DNA from: Azospirillum brasilense
Lineage (GTDB): Bacteria; Pseudomonadota; Alphaproteobacteria; Azospirillales; Azospirillaceae
Assembly: GCF_003349955.1 (NCBI RefSeq)
Contig: NZ_QLKQ01000037.1
Location: 1 to 64,000 of the forward strand
DNA: 64,000 nucleotides
Reading direction: 5' to 3'
The notes beneath the pieces are model-generated. The model saw only the letters and a list, made by a program, of their open reading frames with translations. It was not told the DNA's origin and searched no databases. The translations under genes were made by a program, and so were the position numbers. Each line of letters starts with the position of its first letter. Within the stretch, counting starts at the first letter, position 1. Positions 1-10,292 of the stretch are shown here, in pieces.

Positions 1-54
1 CTCGCCATGATCCAGCAATGCATGCGCGTCAAATGGCCGTCAGACAGGACCTAA
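1..54 (+). CDS. possible 3' end of an upstream gene
   Basis: Frame 1 is open from the left edge of the window to a TAA at 52-54, giving about 17 residues that end in WPSDRT. It would be the tail of a plus-strand gene converging on the terC gene. The stretch is too short to assign a family. Frame 3 also stays open to a TGA at 57-59, so the coding frame is not certain. It is listed only because the following 100 bases look non-coding. Confidence 0.25.
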   Translation, partial: LAMIQQCMRVKWPSDRT

Positions 55-104
55 GATGAGGGGGCGGCCGCAGGCCGGAAAAGCCCCGGCATGAGGCAGG
101 TCTT

Positions 105-142
105 CCCCCACCCCGGCCCTCCCCCGCTGAGCGGGGGAGGGA
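105..142. repeat. half copy of GC-rich palindromic intergenic repeat
   Basis: A GC-rich hairpin (CCTCCCCCGCT, GA, then GCGGGGGAGGG) preceded by the leader CCCCCACCCCGG. The same leader and stem form the left half of the 88-bp elements at 9407-9494 and 32385-32472. It lies just downstream of the terC stop and could act as a transcript-end hairpin, although no T-run follows it. Confidence 0.7.
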
Positions 143-154
143 CATTGTGATGCA

Positions 155-808
155 TCAGAGCAGGTGGGCCTGGGTCAGGACCTCGTTGCCGCCGCGCCAG
201 ATCATGTCGAGCGCCACGTAGGTGATGATGGCGAGGCCGATCCAGCCGATCCAGCGGTGCTTGTGCAGGATGTGGGCGATCACGTTGGCCGCGGCCCCCA
301 TCAGAATGACCGACAGCAGCAGGCCGAGGACCAGGACCGTCGGATGGTCCTTGGCGGCGCCGGCCACGGCCAAAACGTTGTCGAGCGACATCGACACGTC
401 GGCCACCACGATCTGCCAGACCGCCGCGCCGAAGGTGGTCGTCGCCACCGCCGCGCCGACTGCGGCGTCCCCCGAACCGTTCACGGCCAGCGCCTCGTCG
501 GGCGTCACCTCGTCCGCCCCTCCGGAGCGAAGCTCGCGGAACATCTTCCAGCAGACCCACAGCAGCAGCACGCCGCCGGCCAGGGTCAGACCGATGATGG
601 CGAGGAGCTGGGTGGTGACCAGGGCGAAGAAGATGCGCAGGATGATGGCGGCGCCGATGCCCCAGAAGATCACCTTGCGGCGCTGCTCCACGGGCACGGC
701 GGCGGCGGCCATGCCGACCACGATGGCGTTGTCGCCGGCGAGAACGAGGTCGATGGCGACCACCTGCCCAAAGGCGGTGAGCTGCGACCAGAGATCGACG
801 CTTTCCAT
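155..808 (-). CDS. TerC family integral membrane protein (YjbE-like)
   Basis: A 217-residue membrane protein of the TerC/YjbE family. It has about seven hydrophobic segments and the family's acidic intramembrane motifs, LAGDNAIVVG near residue 24 and a second copy of the pattern, MSLDNVLAV, near residue 140. TerC proteins are linked to metal handling (manganese export, tellurite resistance). Here the function is inferred from family only. The start is the ATG at 806-808 with a GAAGAGA-type ribosome site upstream. It lies 169 bases downstream of kdpE on the same strand. I looked for the manganese riboswitch often found before such genes and did not see it. Confidence 0.9.
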   Translation of the reverse strand: MESVDLWSQLTAFGQVVAIDLVLAGDNAIVVGMAAAAVPVEQRRKVIFWGIGAAIILRIFFALVTTQLLAIIGLTLAGGVLLLWVCWKMFRELRSGGADEVTPDEALAVNGSGDAAVGAAVATTTFGAAVWQIVVADVSMSLDNVLAVAGAAKDHPTVLVLGLLLSVILMGAAANVIAHILHKHRWIGWIGLAIITYVALDMIWRGGNEVLTQAHLL

Positions 809-977
809 ATGAAAATCTCTTCGAAGGCTTCGGTTGGGCTCAATAGCGGTGTGCGGTCATCTTTTTTGTTGGGGCTTGCGCCTGAAACAGCGGCCCTGGG
901 GGTTCTGTCGCACGAATCCGACCCCGGCGCAGCAGGTTTGGCGTGCAGCGGTGGGTTGCAACGGGCGTGGGGCGGGA

Positions 978-1676
978 TCAGTCGGGCGCGCGCAGCCGGT
1001 AGCCGACGCCGGTCTCGGTCAGGATGTGCGAGGGGCGCTCCGGCTCCGCCTCGATCTTCTGGCGGAGCTGGCGGATGTAGATGCGCAGATACTGCACGTC
1101 GGTGTCCGCACCCCACACCTCCTTCAGGATGAAGCGGTGGGTCAGCACCTTGCCGGCATGGGCGACCAGCAGGCGCAGCAGGTCGTATTCGCGGGGCGAC
1201 AACTTCACCTCGGCGCCACGGACGGTCACGATCCGCCGGACCAGATCGACGGCAAGGTCGCCGCTGCGGAACAGCGGGCGCTCCCCCTGCTGCTGCAGGC
1301 GGTGACGCAGGGCGGCGCGGATGCGGGCCAGCAGCTCGTCCATGCCGAAGGGCTTGGTCACATAGTCGTCGGCGCCGAGGTCCAGCGCCTCCACCTTGCC
1401 CGCCTCGTCGGCGCGGCTCGACAGCACGATGATCGGGGCGGCCACGCCGTCGGCGCGCAGGCGGCGGATCACCTCCAGCCCGCCGATCCCCGGCAGGCCG
1501 AGGTCGAGCACCAGCAGGTCCGGCGGGCGCCGCCGCACCGCCTCCAGCGCGCCCGCCCCGTCCTCCGCCTCGGCGATGTCGTAGCCCTGGGCGGACAGGG
1601 TGGTGCGCAGGAATCGGCGGATCGGCGGCTCGTCGTCCACCACCAGGACGCGCAGCGGCAACGTGTCCGACCTCAT
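978..1676 (-). CDS. kdpE: KdpE, response regulator of the Kdp potassium system
   Basis: A 232-residue OmpR-class response regulator. The receiver domain (about residues 8-120) has the acidic pair DD at 14-15, the phosphoacceptor Asp58 in VLDLGLPG, and a conserved Lys in the YVTKPF motif. A winged-helix DNA-binding domain follows (about 135-228), with the YLRIYIRQLRQKIE pattern. It is phosphorylated by KdpD and activates kdpFABC when K+ is scarce. The start codon overlaps the kdpD stop (ATGA), so the two are translationally coupled. The kdpD-kdpE order downstream of kdpFABC matches the enterobacterial arrangement. Confidence 0.97.
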   Translation of the reverse strand: MRSDTLPLRVLVVDDEPPIRRFLRTTLSAQGYDIAEAEDGAGALEAVRRRPPDLLVLDLGLPGIGGLEVIRRLRADGVAAPIIVLSSRADEAGKVEALDLGADDYVTKPFGMDELLARIRAALRHRLQQQGERPLFRSGDLAVDLVRRIVTVRGAEVKLSPREYDLLRLLVAHAGKVLTHRFILKEVWGADTDVQYLRIYIRQLRQKIEAEPERPSHILTETGVGYRLRAPD

Positions 1677-4477
1677 GGCGTCCCTTCCTCCCCAAGGCCG
1701 GGCCCCTCAAGGCCGGGCCCCTCAAGGCTGGGCCCCTCAAGACTGGGCCCCTCAAGACTGGGCCCCTCAAGACTGGGCAGGGCGGCGGCGGCGGGCATGG
1801 TCAGGGTGAAGACGGCGCCGGAGCGGTCCTTGCGGTTGCCCGCAGCGATGGTGCCGCCCATCGCCTCGACGAAGCCGCGGCAGATCGCCAGCCCCAGCCC
1901 GGTCCCGGCGCGCTGCCGGTCCTGGGCCTGGACGCGGTAGAACTTGTCGAAGATCCGTTCGACATCCGCCGCCGGGATGCCGTCGCCCTCGTCCCGCACC
2001 TCGATGCGCACCCGACCGCCCTCCCGCGCCGCCCCGACCTCGATCCGCGAGCCTGTTGGCGCGTATTTGGCCGCGTTGTCCAGCAGATTGAAGAGAACCT
2101 GTTCGAACAGCACGTCGTCCGCCTCCAGCATCGGTAGGTCGGGGGCCAGATCCACGTCCACCCGGTGCCCGGCCAGGATGCGGCCCGCCCGCCCCAGCGC
2201 GCTGCCCACCGTCTCGGCCAGATCGACCGGGCCGGTGCGCGGGCGGATGGCGCCCGATTCCAGCCGCGTCATGTCCAGCAGGTTGGCGATGAAGCGGTTC
2301 AGCCGCTCCGCCTCCTCCTGGATGGTGGCGGCGAGGTCGCGGCGCGACGCCTCGTCCATACCGGCGCCGTAAGCGGTCAGGCTGGTCGCCGACCCAAGGA
2401 TGGAGGCCAGCGGAGTCCGCAGATCGTGGGAGATCGAGGTCAGCAGGGCCGAGCGCAGCCGCTCCGTCTCGGCGGCCAGACGGGCGCGGTCGACGTCCTC
2501 GGCCAGGGTGACGCGCTCAATGGCGAGTGCGGCCTGATCGGTCAGCGCGTCGAGCAGCCGGCGCTGGTCCGGTGTCAGCAGGGCGCCGGGCTTTCCCGTG
2601 CGGGCGGTGTCGGTGTCGATGCCGACCACCCCGACCGGGCCGCGCCCGGTGCGCAGGGGAAGGAACAACCACTTGGCGCCGGGCAGCGTGTCCGAGCCGC
2701 GCCCGGCGGGCCGGTTGTTCTCCCAGGCCCAGACGGCGGCGGCGAGGTCGGCCTCGCGCAGCTCGTCCTCCGGCGGGTAGCCGGCGCGGACGGACACGGT
2801 GTCGCCGTCGGGCAGCAGCAGGACCACATGCACCTTCAGCATCGCCGCGATCTGGTGGGCGGTCGCCCACAGCAGGTCGTCCATGGTGACCACCCCGGCC
2901 AGCTTGCGGCTGAAGCCGTAAAGATCCTCGGTCGTCTTGGCGCGCAGGCTGGCGGTGACGGCCTGGGCGCGCACGCGGGCGGTCAGGTTGCTGGCGATCA
3001 CCGCGACCACCGCGAAGAAGAACAGCGCGACGATGTTCTCCGGATCGGCGATGGAGAAGGTGTAGAGCGGGTTCAGGAAGAAATAGTTGAAGGCCAGGAT
3101 GCTGGCGACGCAGGCGTAGAGCGACGGCCCCAGCCCGCCGGTGACCGCGCTGCTCAGCACCGCCGTCAAAAAGACCAGCGCCACATTGCTGACGTCGAGC
3201 ACCTGCTGAAGCACCTCCCCGACGCCCAGCGCCAGCGCGACATAGCCGGTGGCCGCGGCGTAGGGCCACCAGGACAGCGCCGGGCGCCGGGGGGCCGCGG
3301 TGCGCACCGTCTTGGGCGGGATCGGCTCCTCGGCGTCGTCGGCGATGACGTGGACGCTGATGCCGCCGGCCTGCCGGATCAGCCGGAAGGCGATGGAGCT
3401 GCGCAGCAGCTCCGCCCAGGGGCCGCGGTGGGACTTGGCGATGACGATGTGGGCGACGTTGTTGGTCCGCGCATACTCGACCACCGTGCCGGCGACGTCG
3501 CCGCCGGGGATGGTCACCGCCTCGCCACCCAGCTTCTCGACCAGCCGCAGCGCGTCGGCGATGCGGTCGCGCTCGGCCTCGCTCAGGCGCAGGCTGCGTG
3601 GGGTCTCCACATGCAGCGCGGTCCAGTGGGCGCGCAACCGGTCGGCCTGACGGCGGGCGTAGCGGACGACGGCGGCGCAGGCCGGGTCCTCGTTCACGCA
3701 GACCAGCAGCCGCTCCCCCGCCGCCCAGGGGCCGGCGATGGCATGGGCCTGCATGTGGGTGAGAAGCTGGTCGTCCACCCGCTGGGCGGTGCGGCGCAGC
3801 GCCAGCTCGCGCAGCGCCGTCAGGTTGCCGGGGGAGAAGTAATGGCGGATCGCCCGCTCGGCGGTGCGCGGGACGTAAACCTTGCCGTCCTTCAGCCGCT
3901 GGATCAGGTCGTCGGGCGTGATGTCGATGACCTCGATGTCGTCGGCGCGGTCGAGGATGGAATCCGGCACCGTCTCGCGCACGCGGACGCGGGTGATCCG
4001 GGCGACGACGTCGTTCAGGCTCTCCACATGCTGGATGTTCATCGTCGTGTAGACGTCGATCCCGGCGGCGAGGATCTCCTCGACATCGAGGTAGCGCTTG
4101 GCGTGGCGGCTGCCGGGGGCGTTGGTGTGGGCCAGCTCGTCCACCAGCACGATGGCCGGGCGGCGGGCGAGGATGGCGTCGAGGTCCATCTCGTCGAGCC
4201 GGCGGCCCTTGTACTCGACCTTGCGGCGGGGAAGGACCGTCAGGCCGGCGAGCAGCGCCTCGGTCTCGCGCCGGCCATGGGTTTCGACCACGCCGATCAC
4301 CACGTCCACCCCGTCGCGCCGCTTGGCCTGGGCGGTCAGCAGCATCTCGTAGGTCTTGCCGACGCCGGGGGCCGCGCCCAGGAACAGCTTCAGCCGCCCG
4401 CGCCCCTCCCGCGCCGCCGCGCGCAGGAGCGCTTCGGGCGAAGGCCGGGCAGCGGCGGCGGTTCGGTCGTTCGGCAT
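1673..4477 (-). CDS. kdpD: KdpD, sensor histidine kinase for K+ limitation
   Basis: A 934-residue sensor kinase. Domains in order: the KdpD cytoplasmic domain (about 25-235) with the ATP-binding loop GAAPGVGKT at 34-42; a universal-stress-protein-like domain (about 250-370); a four-helix membrane domain of the DUF4118 type (about 395-490); a GAF-like domain (about 510-650); the HisKA helix with the phosphorylated His near 684 in SISHDLRTP; and a C-terminal ATPase domain with the N and G boxes (DNAAKYAP, GTGLGLAIC). Length is normal for the family. The extreme C terminus is unusual: about 30 residues of repeated [SG]LEGP encoded by a 15-bp tandem repeat, absent from typical KdpD. Confidence 0.97.
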   Translation of the reverse strand: MPNDRTAAAARPSPEALLRAAAREGRGRLKLFLGAAPGVGKTYEMLLTAQAKRRDGVDVVIGVVETHGRRETEALLAGLTVLPRRKVEYKGRRLDEMDLDAILARRPAIVLVDELAHTNAPGSRHAKRYLDVEEILAAGIDVYTTMNIQHVESLNDVVARITRVRVRETVPDSILDRADDIEVIDITPDDLIQRLKDGKVYVPRTAERAIRHYFSPGNLTALRELALRRTAQRVDDQLLTHMQAHAIAGPWAAGERLLVCVNEDPACAAVVRYARRQADRLRAHWTALHVETPRSLRLSEAERDRIADALRLVEKLGGEAVTIPGGDVAGTVVEYARTNNVAHIVIAKSHRGPWAELLRSSIAFRLIRQAGGISVHVIADDAEEPIPPKTVRTAAPRRPALSWWPYAAATGYVALALGVGEVLQQVLDVSNVALVFLTAVLSSAVTGGLGPSLYACVASILAFNYFFLNPLYTFSIADPENIVALFFFAVVAVIASNLTARVRAQAVTASLRAKTTEDLYGFSRKLAGVVTMDDLLWATAHQIAAMLKVHVVLLLPDGDTVSVRAGYPPEDELREADLAAAVWAWENNRPAGRGSDTLPGAKWLFLPLRTGRGPVGVVGIDTDTARTGKPGALLTPDQRRLLDALTDQAALAIERVTLAEDVDRARLAAETERLRSALLTSISHDLRTPLASILGSATSLTAYGAGMDEASRRDLAATIQEEAERLNRFIANLLDMTRLESGAIRPRTGPVDLAETVGSALGRAGRILAGHRVDVDLAPDLPMLEADDVLFEQVLFNLLDNAAKYAPTGSRIEVGAAREGGRVRIEVRDEGDGIPAADVERIFDKFYRVQAQDRQRAGTGLGLAICRGFVEAMGGTIAAGNRKDRSGAVFTLTMPAAAALPSLEGPSLEGPSLEGPSLEGPGLEGPGLGEEGTP
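1688..1777. repeat. 15-bp tandem repeat encoding the KdpD C-terminal tail
   Basis: Five full 15-base units (CCCCTCAAGRCYGGG on the plus strand) run from 1703 to 1777, preceded by one degenerate unit. The three units nearest the kdpD body are identical; the others differ by one or two bases. The period is a multiple of three, so copy-number change keeps the reading frame and adds or removes one [SG]LEGP pentapeptide. The array ends about 12 bases before the kdpE start. Confidence 0.9.
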
Positions 4478-4562
4478 CGGGGGGCTTTCGGAACGGATCG
4501 GCAGCCCCGTCCCTGTCCCCGCCTGTGCGGGAGACGGAGCGGGGCCGCCTGTTGACCTTCAG

Positions 4563-5171
4563 CTAATGCGTCGCCGTGGCGGCGTCGAGGGCGAGATTGA
4601 GCCGCAGCACGTTGACCACCGGCTCCCCCAGCGGTCCGAGCAACGAGGGCTCGGTGTTCAGGGTGATCAGGGCGCGGACCTGGGCCTCCGTGATGCCACG
4701 GGCGCGGGCGACGCGGGGAACCTGGAAGTCGGCGGCGGCCGGCGACAGGTGCGGGTCGAGGCCGCTGGCCGAGGTGGTCACCAGTTCGACCGGCACCGGG
4801 GCGTTGGGATTCTCGGCCTTCAGCCGCTCCGTCTCCTCCCGCACTCGGTCGGCCAGCGCCTGGGCGGTCGGGCCGAGGTTGGAGCCGCCGGAGGCCGCGG
4901 CGTTGTAGGGCGCCGGCACGCTCTTCGACGGGTCGGCCGGGTCCGGCCCCAGCGTGGCGGAGGGCCGCCCATGGACATAGCCCTCCCCGGCAAAGCCCTG
5001 GCCGATCAGGGCGGAGCCGACGACCGTCCCGTTCCGCTCGATCAGGCTGCCGTTGGCCTGATGCGGGAAGACGGCCTGGGCGATGCCGGTGACGGCCAAC
5101 GGGTAGATCAGCCCGGTCACCACGGTCAGCGCGGTGATCATGACGAGGGCGGGGCGCAGTTCCTTGATCAT
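4563..5171 (-). CDS. kdpC: KdpC, potassium-transporting ATPase subunit C
   Basis: A 202-residue subunit of the KdpFABC K+ pump with a single N-terminal membrane helix (about residues 8-30) and a periplasmic domain. The family signatures GRPSAT, the Asn/Gly-rich [11 protein letters not shown] and the [13 protein letters not shown] segment are all present. KdpC stabilises the KdpA-KdpB complex. It starts ten bases after the kdpB stop. The C terminus, [11 protein letters not shown], matches the usual family ending. An 85-base gap separates it from kdpD. Confidence 0.97.
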   Translation of the reverse strand: MIKELRPALVMITALTVVTGLIYPLAVTGIAQAVFPHQANGSLIERNGTVVGSALIGQGFAGEGYVHGRPSATLGPDPADPSKSVPAPYNAAASGGSNLGPTAQALADRVREETERLKAENPNAPVPVELVTTSASGLDPHLSPAAADFQVPRVARARGITEAQVRALITLNTEPSLLGPLGEPVVNVLRLNLALDAATATH

Positions 5172-5181
5172 GGCGGGGTCC

Positions 5182-7299
<2,118 letters not shown>

Positions 7300-7312
7300 G
7301 GAGGGTCCCCGG

Positions 7313-9022
7313 TCAGAAGAGGAGGCCGGCGCGCATCGCCAGATGCTCGGCCACCGGGCCGAGGGCGAGCGCCGGGAAGAAGGTCAGGCCGCCAACGATC
7401 AGGATGACTCCGGCCAGCAGCCCGACGAACAGGCCGCCATGGGTCGGGAAGGTGCCGGCCGAGGCCGCGCTGCGCGTCTTGGCGGCGAGCGAGCCGGCGA
7501 CCGCCAGCATCGGCACGATGACCAGGAAGCGGCCCACCAGCATCCCGGCGGCCAGCGTCAGGTTGTACCAGAGCGTGTTGCCCGACAGCCCGCCGAAGGC
7601 GCTGCCGTTGTTGGCCGCCGCGGAGACGTAGGCGTAGAGCGCCTCCGAGAAGCCGTGCGGTCCGGCGTTGGCGAGCGAGGCGAGGCCGGTGTCCAGCACC
7701 ACGGCGAAGGCGGTGCCGCCCAGCATCATCAAGGGCAGGCAGAGCACGGCGAGCATGGTCATCTTGACCTCCTTCGCCTCCAGCTTCTTGCCCAGATACT
7801 CCGGCGTGCGCCCGACCATCAGCCCGGCGACGAACATGGTGACGATGGCGAACAGCAGCATCCCGTAGAGGCCGGCCCCGACACCGCCGACGATGATCTC
7901 GCCCAGCATCATGTTGACCATCGGCACCATGCCGCCCAGCGGCATGAAGCTGTCGTGCATGGCGTTGACCGCGCCGCAGGAGGCCGCCGTGGTCACCGCG
8001 GCGAACAGGGCGCTCATGGCGATGCCGAAGCGGGTCTCCTTGCCTTCCATGTTGCCGGCGGCGTTGTCCAGCCCGAGGGCGGCGAAGGCCGGGTTGCCCT
8101 GGGTTTCCGCCCAATAGACGGCGGCGACGCCAACGAAGAACAGCAGGCCCATGGCGGCCAGGATGGCCCAGCCCTGCCGCTCGTCACCGGCCATGCGCCC
8201 GAACAGGTTGGTCAGCCCGGCGCCGATGGCGAAGATCGACAGCATCTGCACCAGATTGGTCAGGGCGTTCGGATTCTCGAAGGGATGGGCGGAGTTGGCG
8301 TTGAAGAAGCCGCCGCCGTTGGTGCCCAGCATCTTGATCGCCTCCTGCGAGGCGACGGGGCCGAGCGCAATGGTCTGCCGGGCGCCCTCCAGCGTGGTGG
8401 CGTCCACCGTCCCGGCGAGCGTCTGCGGCACGCCCTGCCAGACGAGGAACAGCGCGTAGAGCAGGCTGAGCGGCAGCAGCAGGTAGAGCGTGGCTCGGGT
8501 CAGGTCGGTCCAGAAATTGCCGACCGTCCGCGCCCCGGTGCGGGTGAAGCCACGGACCAGAGCCACCGCCAGCGCGATGCCGGTCGCCGCCGACACGAAG
8601 TTCTGCACGGTCAGCCCGGCCATCTGCACGAGGTGGCTCATCGTGCTTTCGCCGCCGTAATTCTGCCAGTTGGTGTTGGTGACGAAGCTGGCGGCGGTGT
8701 TGAAGGCGAGGTCGGCGGGCACCGCCGCCATGCCGTTGGGGTTCAGGGGCAGGACGCCCTGAAGGCGCTGCAGCGCGTAGAGCAGCAGCAGGCCGGCGGC
8801 GTTGAACAGCAGCATGGCGACGGCGTAGGTCACCCAATGCTGCTCCGCCTTCGCGTCCACCCCGGCCAAGCGGTAGAGCCCGCGCTCGACGGGGCCGAGC
8901 AGCGGCGACAGCAGCGTGCGCTCCCCGTTGAACAGCCGCGTCATGTAGCCGCCGAGCGGGCGCGCCACGGCGGCCACGAGGGCGGCGAAAAGCAGAATGT
9001 TGATCCAGCCGCTGACGGTCAT
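7313..9022 (-). CDS. kdpA: KdpA, potassium-channel-like subunit
   Basis: A 569-residue polytopic membrane protein, the K+-binding and translocating subunit of the Kdp pump. It contains the repeated selectivity-filter-like loops of the family: [13 protein letters not shown] near residue 115, [19 protein letters not shown] near 230, and [11 protein letters not shown] near 465. About ten membrane segments can be seen. The start is the ATG at 9020-9022, preceded by GAGGAG, ten bases after the kdpF stop. Confidence 0.98.
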   Translation of the reverse strand: MTVSGWINILLFAALVAAVARPLGGYMTRLFNGERTLLSPLLGPVERGLYRLAGVDAKAEQHWVTYAVAMLLFNAAGLLLLYALQRLQGVLPLNPNGMAAVPADLAFNTAASFVTNTNWQNYGGESTMSHLVQMAGLTVQNFVSAATGIALAVALVRGFTRTGARTVGNFWTDLTRATLYLLLPLSLLYALFLVWQGVPQTLAGTVDATTLEGARQTIALGPVASQEAIKMLGTNGGGFFNANSAHPFENPNALTNLVQMLSIFAIGAGLTNLFGRMAGDERQGWAILAAMGLLFFVGVAAVYWAETQGNPAFAALGLDNAAGNMEGKETRFGIAMSALFAAVTTAASCGAVNAMHDSFMPLGGMVPMVNMMLGEIIVGGVGAGLYGMLLFAIVTMFVAGLMVGRTPEYLGKKLEAKEVKMTMLAVLCLPLMMLGGTAFAVVLDTGLASLANAGPHGFSEALYAYVSAAANNGSAFGGLSGNTLWYNLTLAAGMLVGRFLVIVPMLAVAGSLAAKTRSAASAGTFPTHGGLFVGLLAGVILIVGGLTFFPALALGPVAEHLAMRAGLLF

Positions 9023-9032
9023 GGGAGTCTCC

Positions 9033-9122
9033 TCAGAACCGTTCGGGGCGGATCAGGGCGTACACGAGGTAGCCCAGCAGCCCGGCGGCGACGAGGCCGC
9101 CGAGCGCGTAATCGACGATCAT
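9033..9122 (-). CDS. kdpF: KdpF, small membrane subunit of the Kdp pump
   Basis: A 29-residue ORF read directly from the sequence: one hydrophobic helix ([19 protein letters not shown]) followed by RPERF and a stop. That layout, a single helix ending in a short charged -RPERF type tail immediately before kdpA, is the standard KdpF form. It is preceded by a run of six G residues as ribosome site. KdpF stabilises the KdpABC complex. It is short enough to be missed by gene callers. Confidence 0.93.
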   Translation of the reverse strand: MIVDYALGGLVAAGLLGYLVYALIRPERF

Positions 9123-9136
9123 GGCGCAGGCCCCCC

Positions 9137-9220
9137 TCACAAGCGGTCGCAGGCGTGCACATAGGCGATGGCCGCGGCGAAGAAGGCCGCGGTGATCGCC
9201 AGCGCGATGATGTCCAGCAT
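9137..9220 (-). CDS. 27-aa single-helix membrane ORF upstream of kdpF
   Basis: A 27-residue ORF beginning MLDIIALAITAAFFAAAIAY and ending VHACDRL. It has a strong GGAGG ribosome site five bases before the ATG and stops 14 bases before the kdpF start. It is predicted to be one membrane helix with a short Cys-containing basic tail. Position and spacing suggest it is the first gene of the kdp transcript. I believe similar tiny ORFs with a C-x-RL-type end occur before kdpF in other bacteria, but I cannot verify that here. A role as an extra pump-associated peptide is inference. Confidence 0.65.
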   Translation of the reverse strand: MLDIIALAITAAFFAAAIAYVHACDRL

Positions 9221-9353
9221 GGTTGCCTCCGGGGCGCGTCCGGAGAGCCGGGCGCGCGTCAGCGTGGATCGGATGCCGGCACGGCTGTGTCCGGCACGAT
9301 CAGGCTGCGCCCGAAGCGCGTATAGATTCGAGGGGGGCGGTGGGGGGCGTGGA

Positions 9354-9370
9354 ATATACGACGCGTATAT
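9354..9370. promoter_or_regulatory. palindrome upstream of the kdp operon (candidate operator)
   Basis: ATATACG, three bases, then CGTATAT: a perfect 7-bp inverted repeat in otherwise GC-rich DNA, about 134 bases upstream of the first kdp-operon ORF. The half-site resembles GntR-family operators more than the classical KdpE site, which is a T-rich direct sequence. The nearest regulator gene is the gntR gene at 9518-10228. Function is unproven. Confidence 0.45.
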
Positions 9371-9406
9371 GGTGGGTTGGTAAGTGCATGAAATGGTGAG
9401 GTTCTT

Positions 9407-9494
9407 GCCCCCACCCCGGCCCTCCCCCGCTGCGCAGGGGAGGGAGAAACAAGTCCCCTCCCCTGCGATAGCGGGGGAGGGTTAGGGAGGGGGC
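9407..9494. repeat. 88-bp GC-rich palindromic element
   Basis: A long composite inverted repeat. The outer arms are GCCCCCACCC/GGGAGGGGGC, the next arms are CCCTCCCCCGCT/AGCGGGGGAGGG, and the inner arms are GCAGGGGAGGGA/TCCCCTCCCCTGC around a short A-rich loop. It is almost identical in sequence and exactly equal in length to the element at 32385-32472. It sits between the gntR stop and the kdp control region. No coding capacity. Confidence 0.88.
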
Positions 9495-9517
9495 ACCGTC
9501 AGCACAACGACACGCCC

Positions 9518-10228
9518 TCACCCGCCCGGCGCTTCCTCCATCCGGCGCAGCAGCAGATCGCACGGCCCCTGGAGATGCTCCCGCATCAGGAACTCCACCC
9601 GCCCGCTCTGGCGGCGGGCGATGGCGTCGAGGATGCGGCGGTGCTCCTCGTTGTACTGGCGCAGGGTCGGGCCGTCCTTCTCCATTTCGAGAACGTCGTA
9701 GATCTTCGGGACCCGGTAGACGGTCTGGAAGGAGCGGTTGAACAGCCCGCTCGGCACAAGCCCCATCAGGGTGGTGTGGAAGCGCTGGTTCAGCAGGCGC
9801 CACTGCTCCAGCGCCTCCCCTTCCAGCGGGCTGTCGCCAGACATCAGCGCCTCGGCGCGGTCGAGGCCGTTGCGCAGCGCCCGCTCCACGTCGAGCGGCA
9901 GGCCGCGCTCCGCCACGATGCGGCAGCCGTGCCCCTCCAGCAGGGCGCGCATCTCGTAGCTCTCCAGCAGGTCGCGCCGGGTGAACTGGCGCACCGTGTA
10001 GCCGCGGTTGGTCTCGTAGGTGACCAGCCCTTCCCGCTCGGCGGCCACCAGCGCCTCGCGGATCGGAGTCCGCGACACGCCGAACTGGGCGGCCAGCTCC
10101 GCCTCCTTCAGCTTGGTGCCGGGGAGCAGCTTGCCCTCCAGCACCCGGTTGCGCAGGGCGGTCATGATGGAGCCGACCTGCTCGGACCGGACGGTCCCGG
10201 TCGCCTTCTCATCGCTGAACGGGGTCAC
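9518..10228 (-). CDS. GntR-family (FCD) transcriptional regulator
   Basis: A 236-residue regulator. The N-terminal winged helix (about residues 15-80) contains LKEAELAAQFGVSRTPIREAL, the standard GntR recognition helix. An all-helical FCD ligand-binding domain follows (about 90-225). I chose the GTG at 10226-10228 because GGAGG lies just upstream; the frame stays open further 5' but without a ribosome site. It is the last gene of the minus-strand amide-catabolism operon and probably controls it in response to the substrate or a product. Confidence 0.9.
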   Translation of the reverse strand: MTPFSDEKATGTVRSEQVGSIMTALRNRVLEGKLLPGTKLKEAELAAQFGVSRTPIREALVAAEREGLVTYETNRGYTVRQFTRRDLLESYEMRALLEGHGCRIVAERGLPLDVERALRNGLDRAEALMSGDSPLEGEALEQWRLLNQRFHTTLMGLVPSGLFNRSFQTVYRVPKIYDVLEMEKDGPTLRQYNEEHRRILDAIARRQSGRVEFLMREHLQGPCDLLLRRMEEAPGG

Positions 10229-10292
10229 GGTGTCCTCCGGCCGGGGGCGTCGGGTGCCGGCGGTTGGAAAATGGCGGGGCAAGGGATGCGTT

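Noticed and set aside
105..142. GC-rich hairpins as rho-independent terminators
   Set aside because: These palindromes, including the 88-bp copies, have no T-run and the sequence is shared between unrelated sites, so they are better described as dispersed repeats, whatever effect they have on transcripts.
809..977. Possible manganese (yybP-ykoY) riboswitch upstream of the TerC gene
   Set aside because: The minus-strand leader lacks the conserved GGGGAGUAG-type loop and paired stems; only weak, unrelated inverted repeats are present.
1688..1777. Tandem repeat as a CRISPR array
   Set aside because: Units are 15 bp with no spacers and lie in frame inside kdpD.
2165..4555. Very long open frame on the plus strand opposite kdpD (about 796 codons)
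   Set aside because: Antisense shadow of a very GC-rich gene: low-complexity Gly/Arg/Gln/His composition, no recognisable motif, and kdpD explains the region fully.
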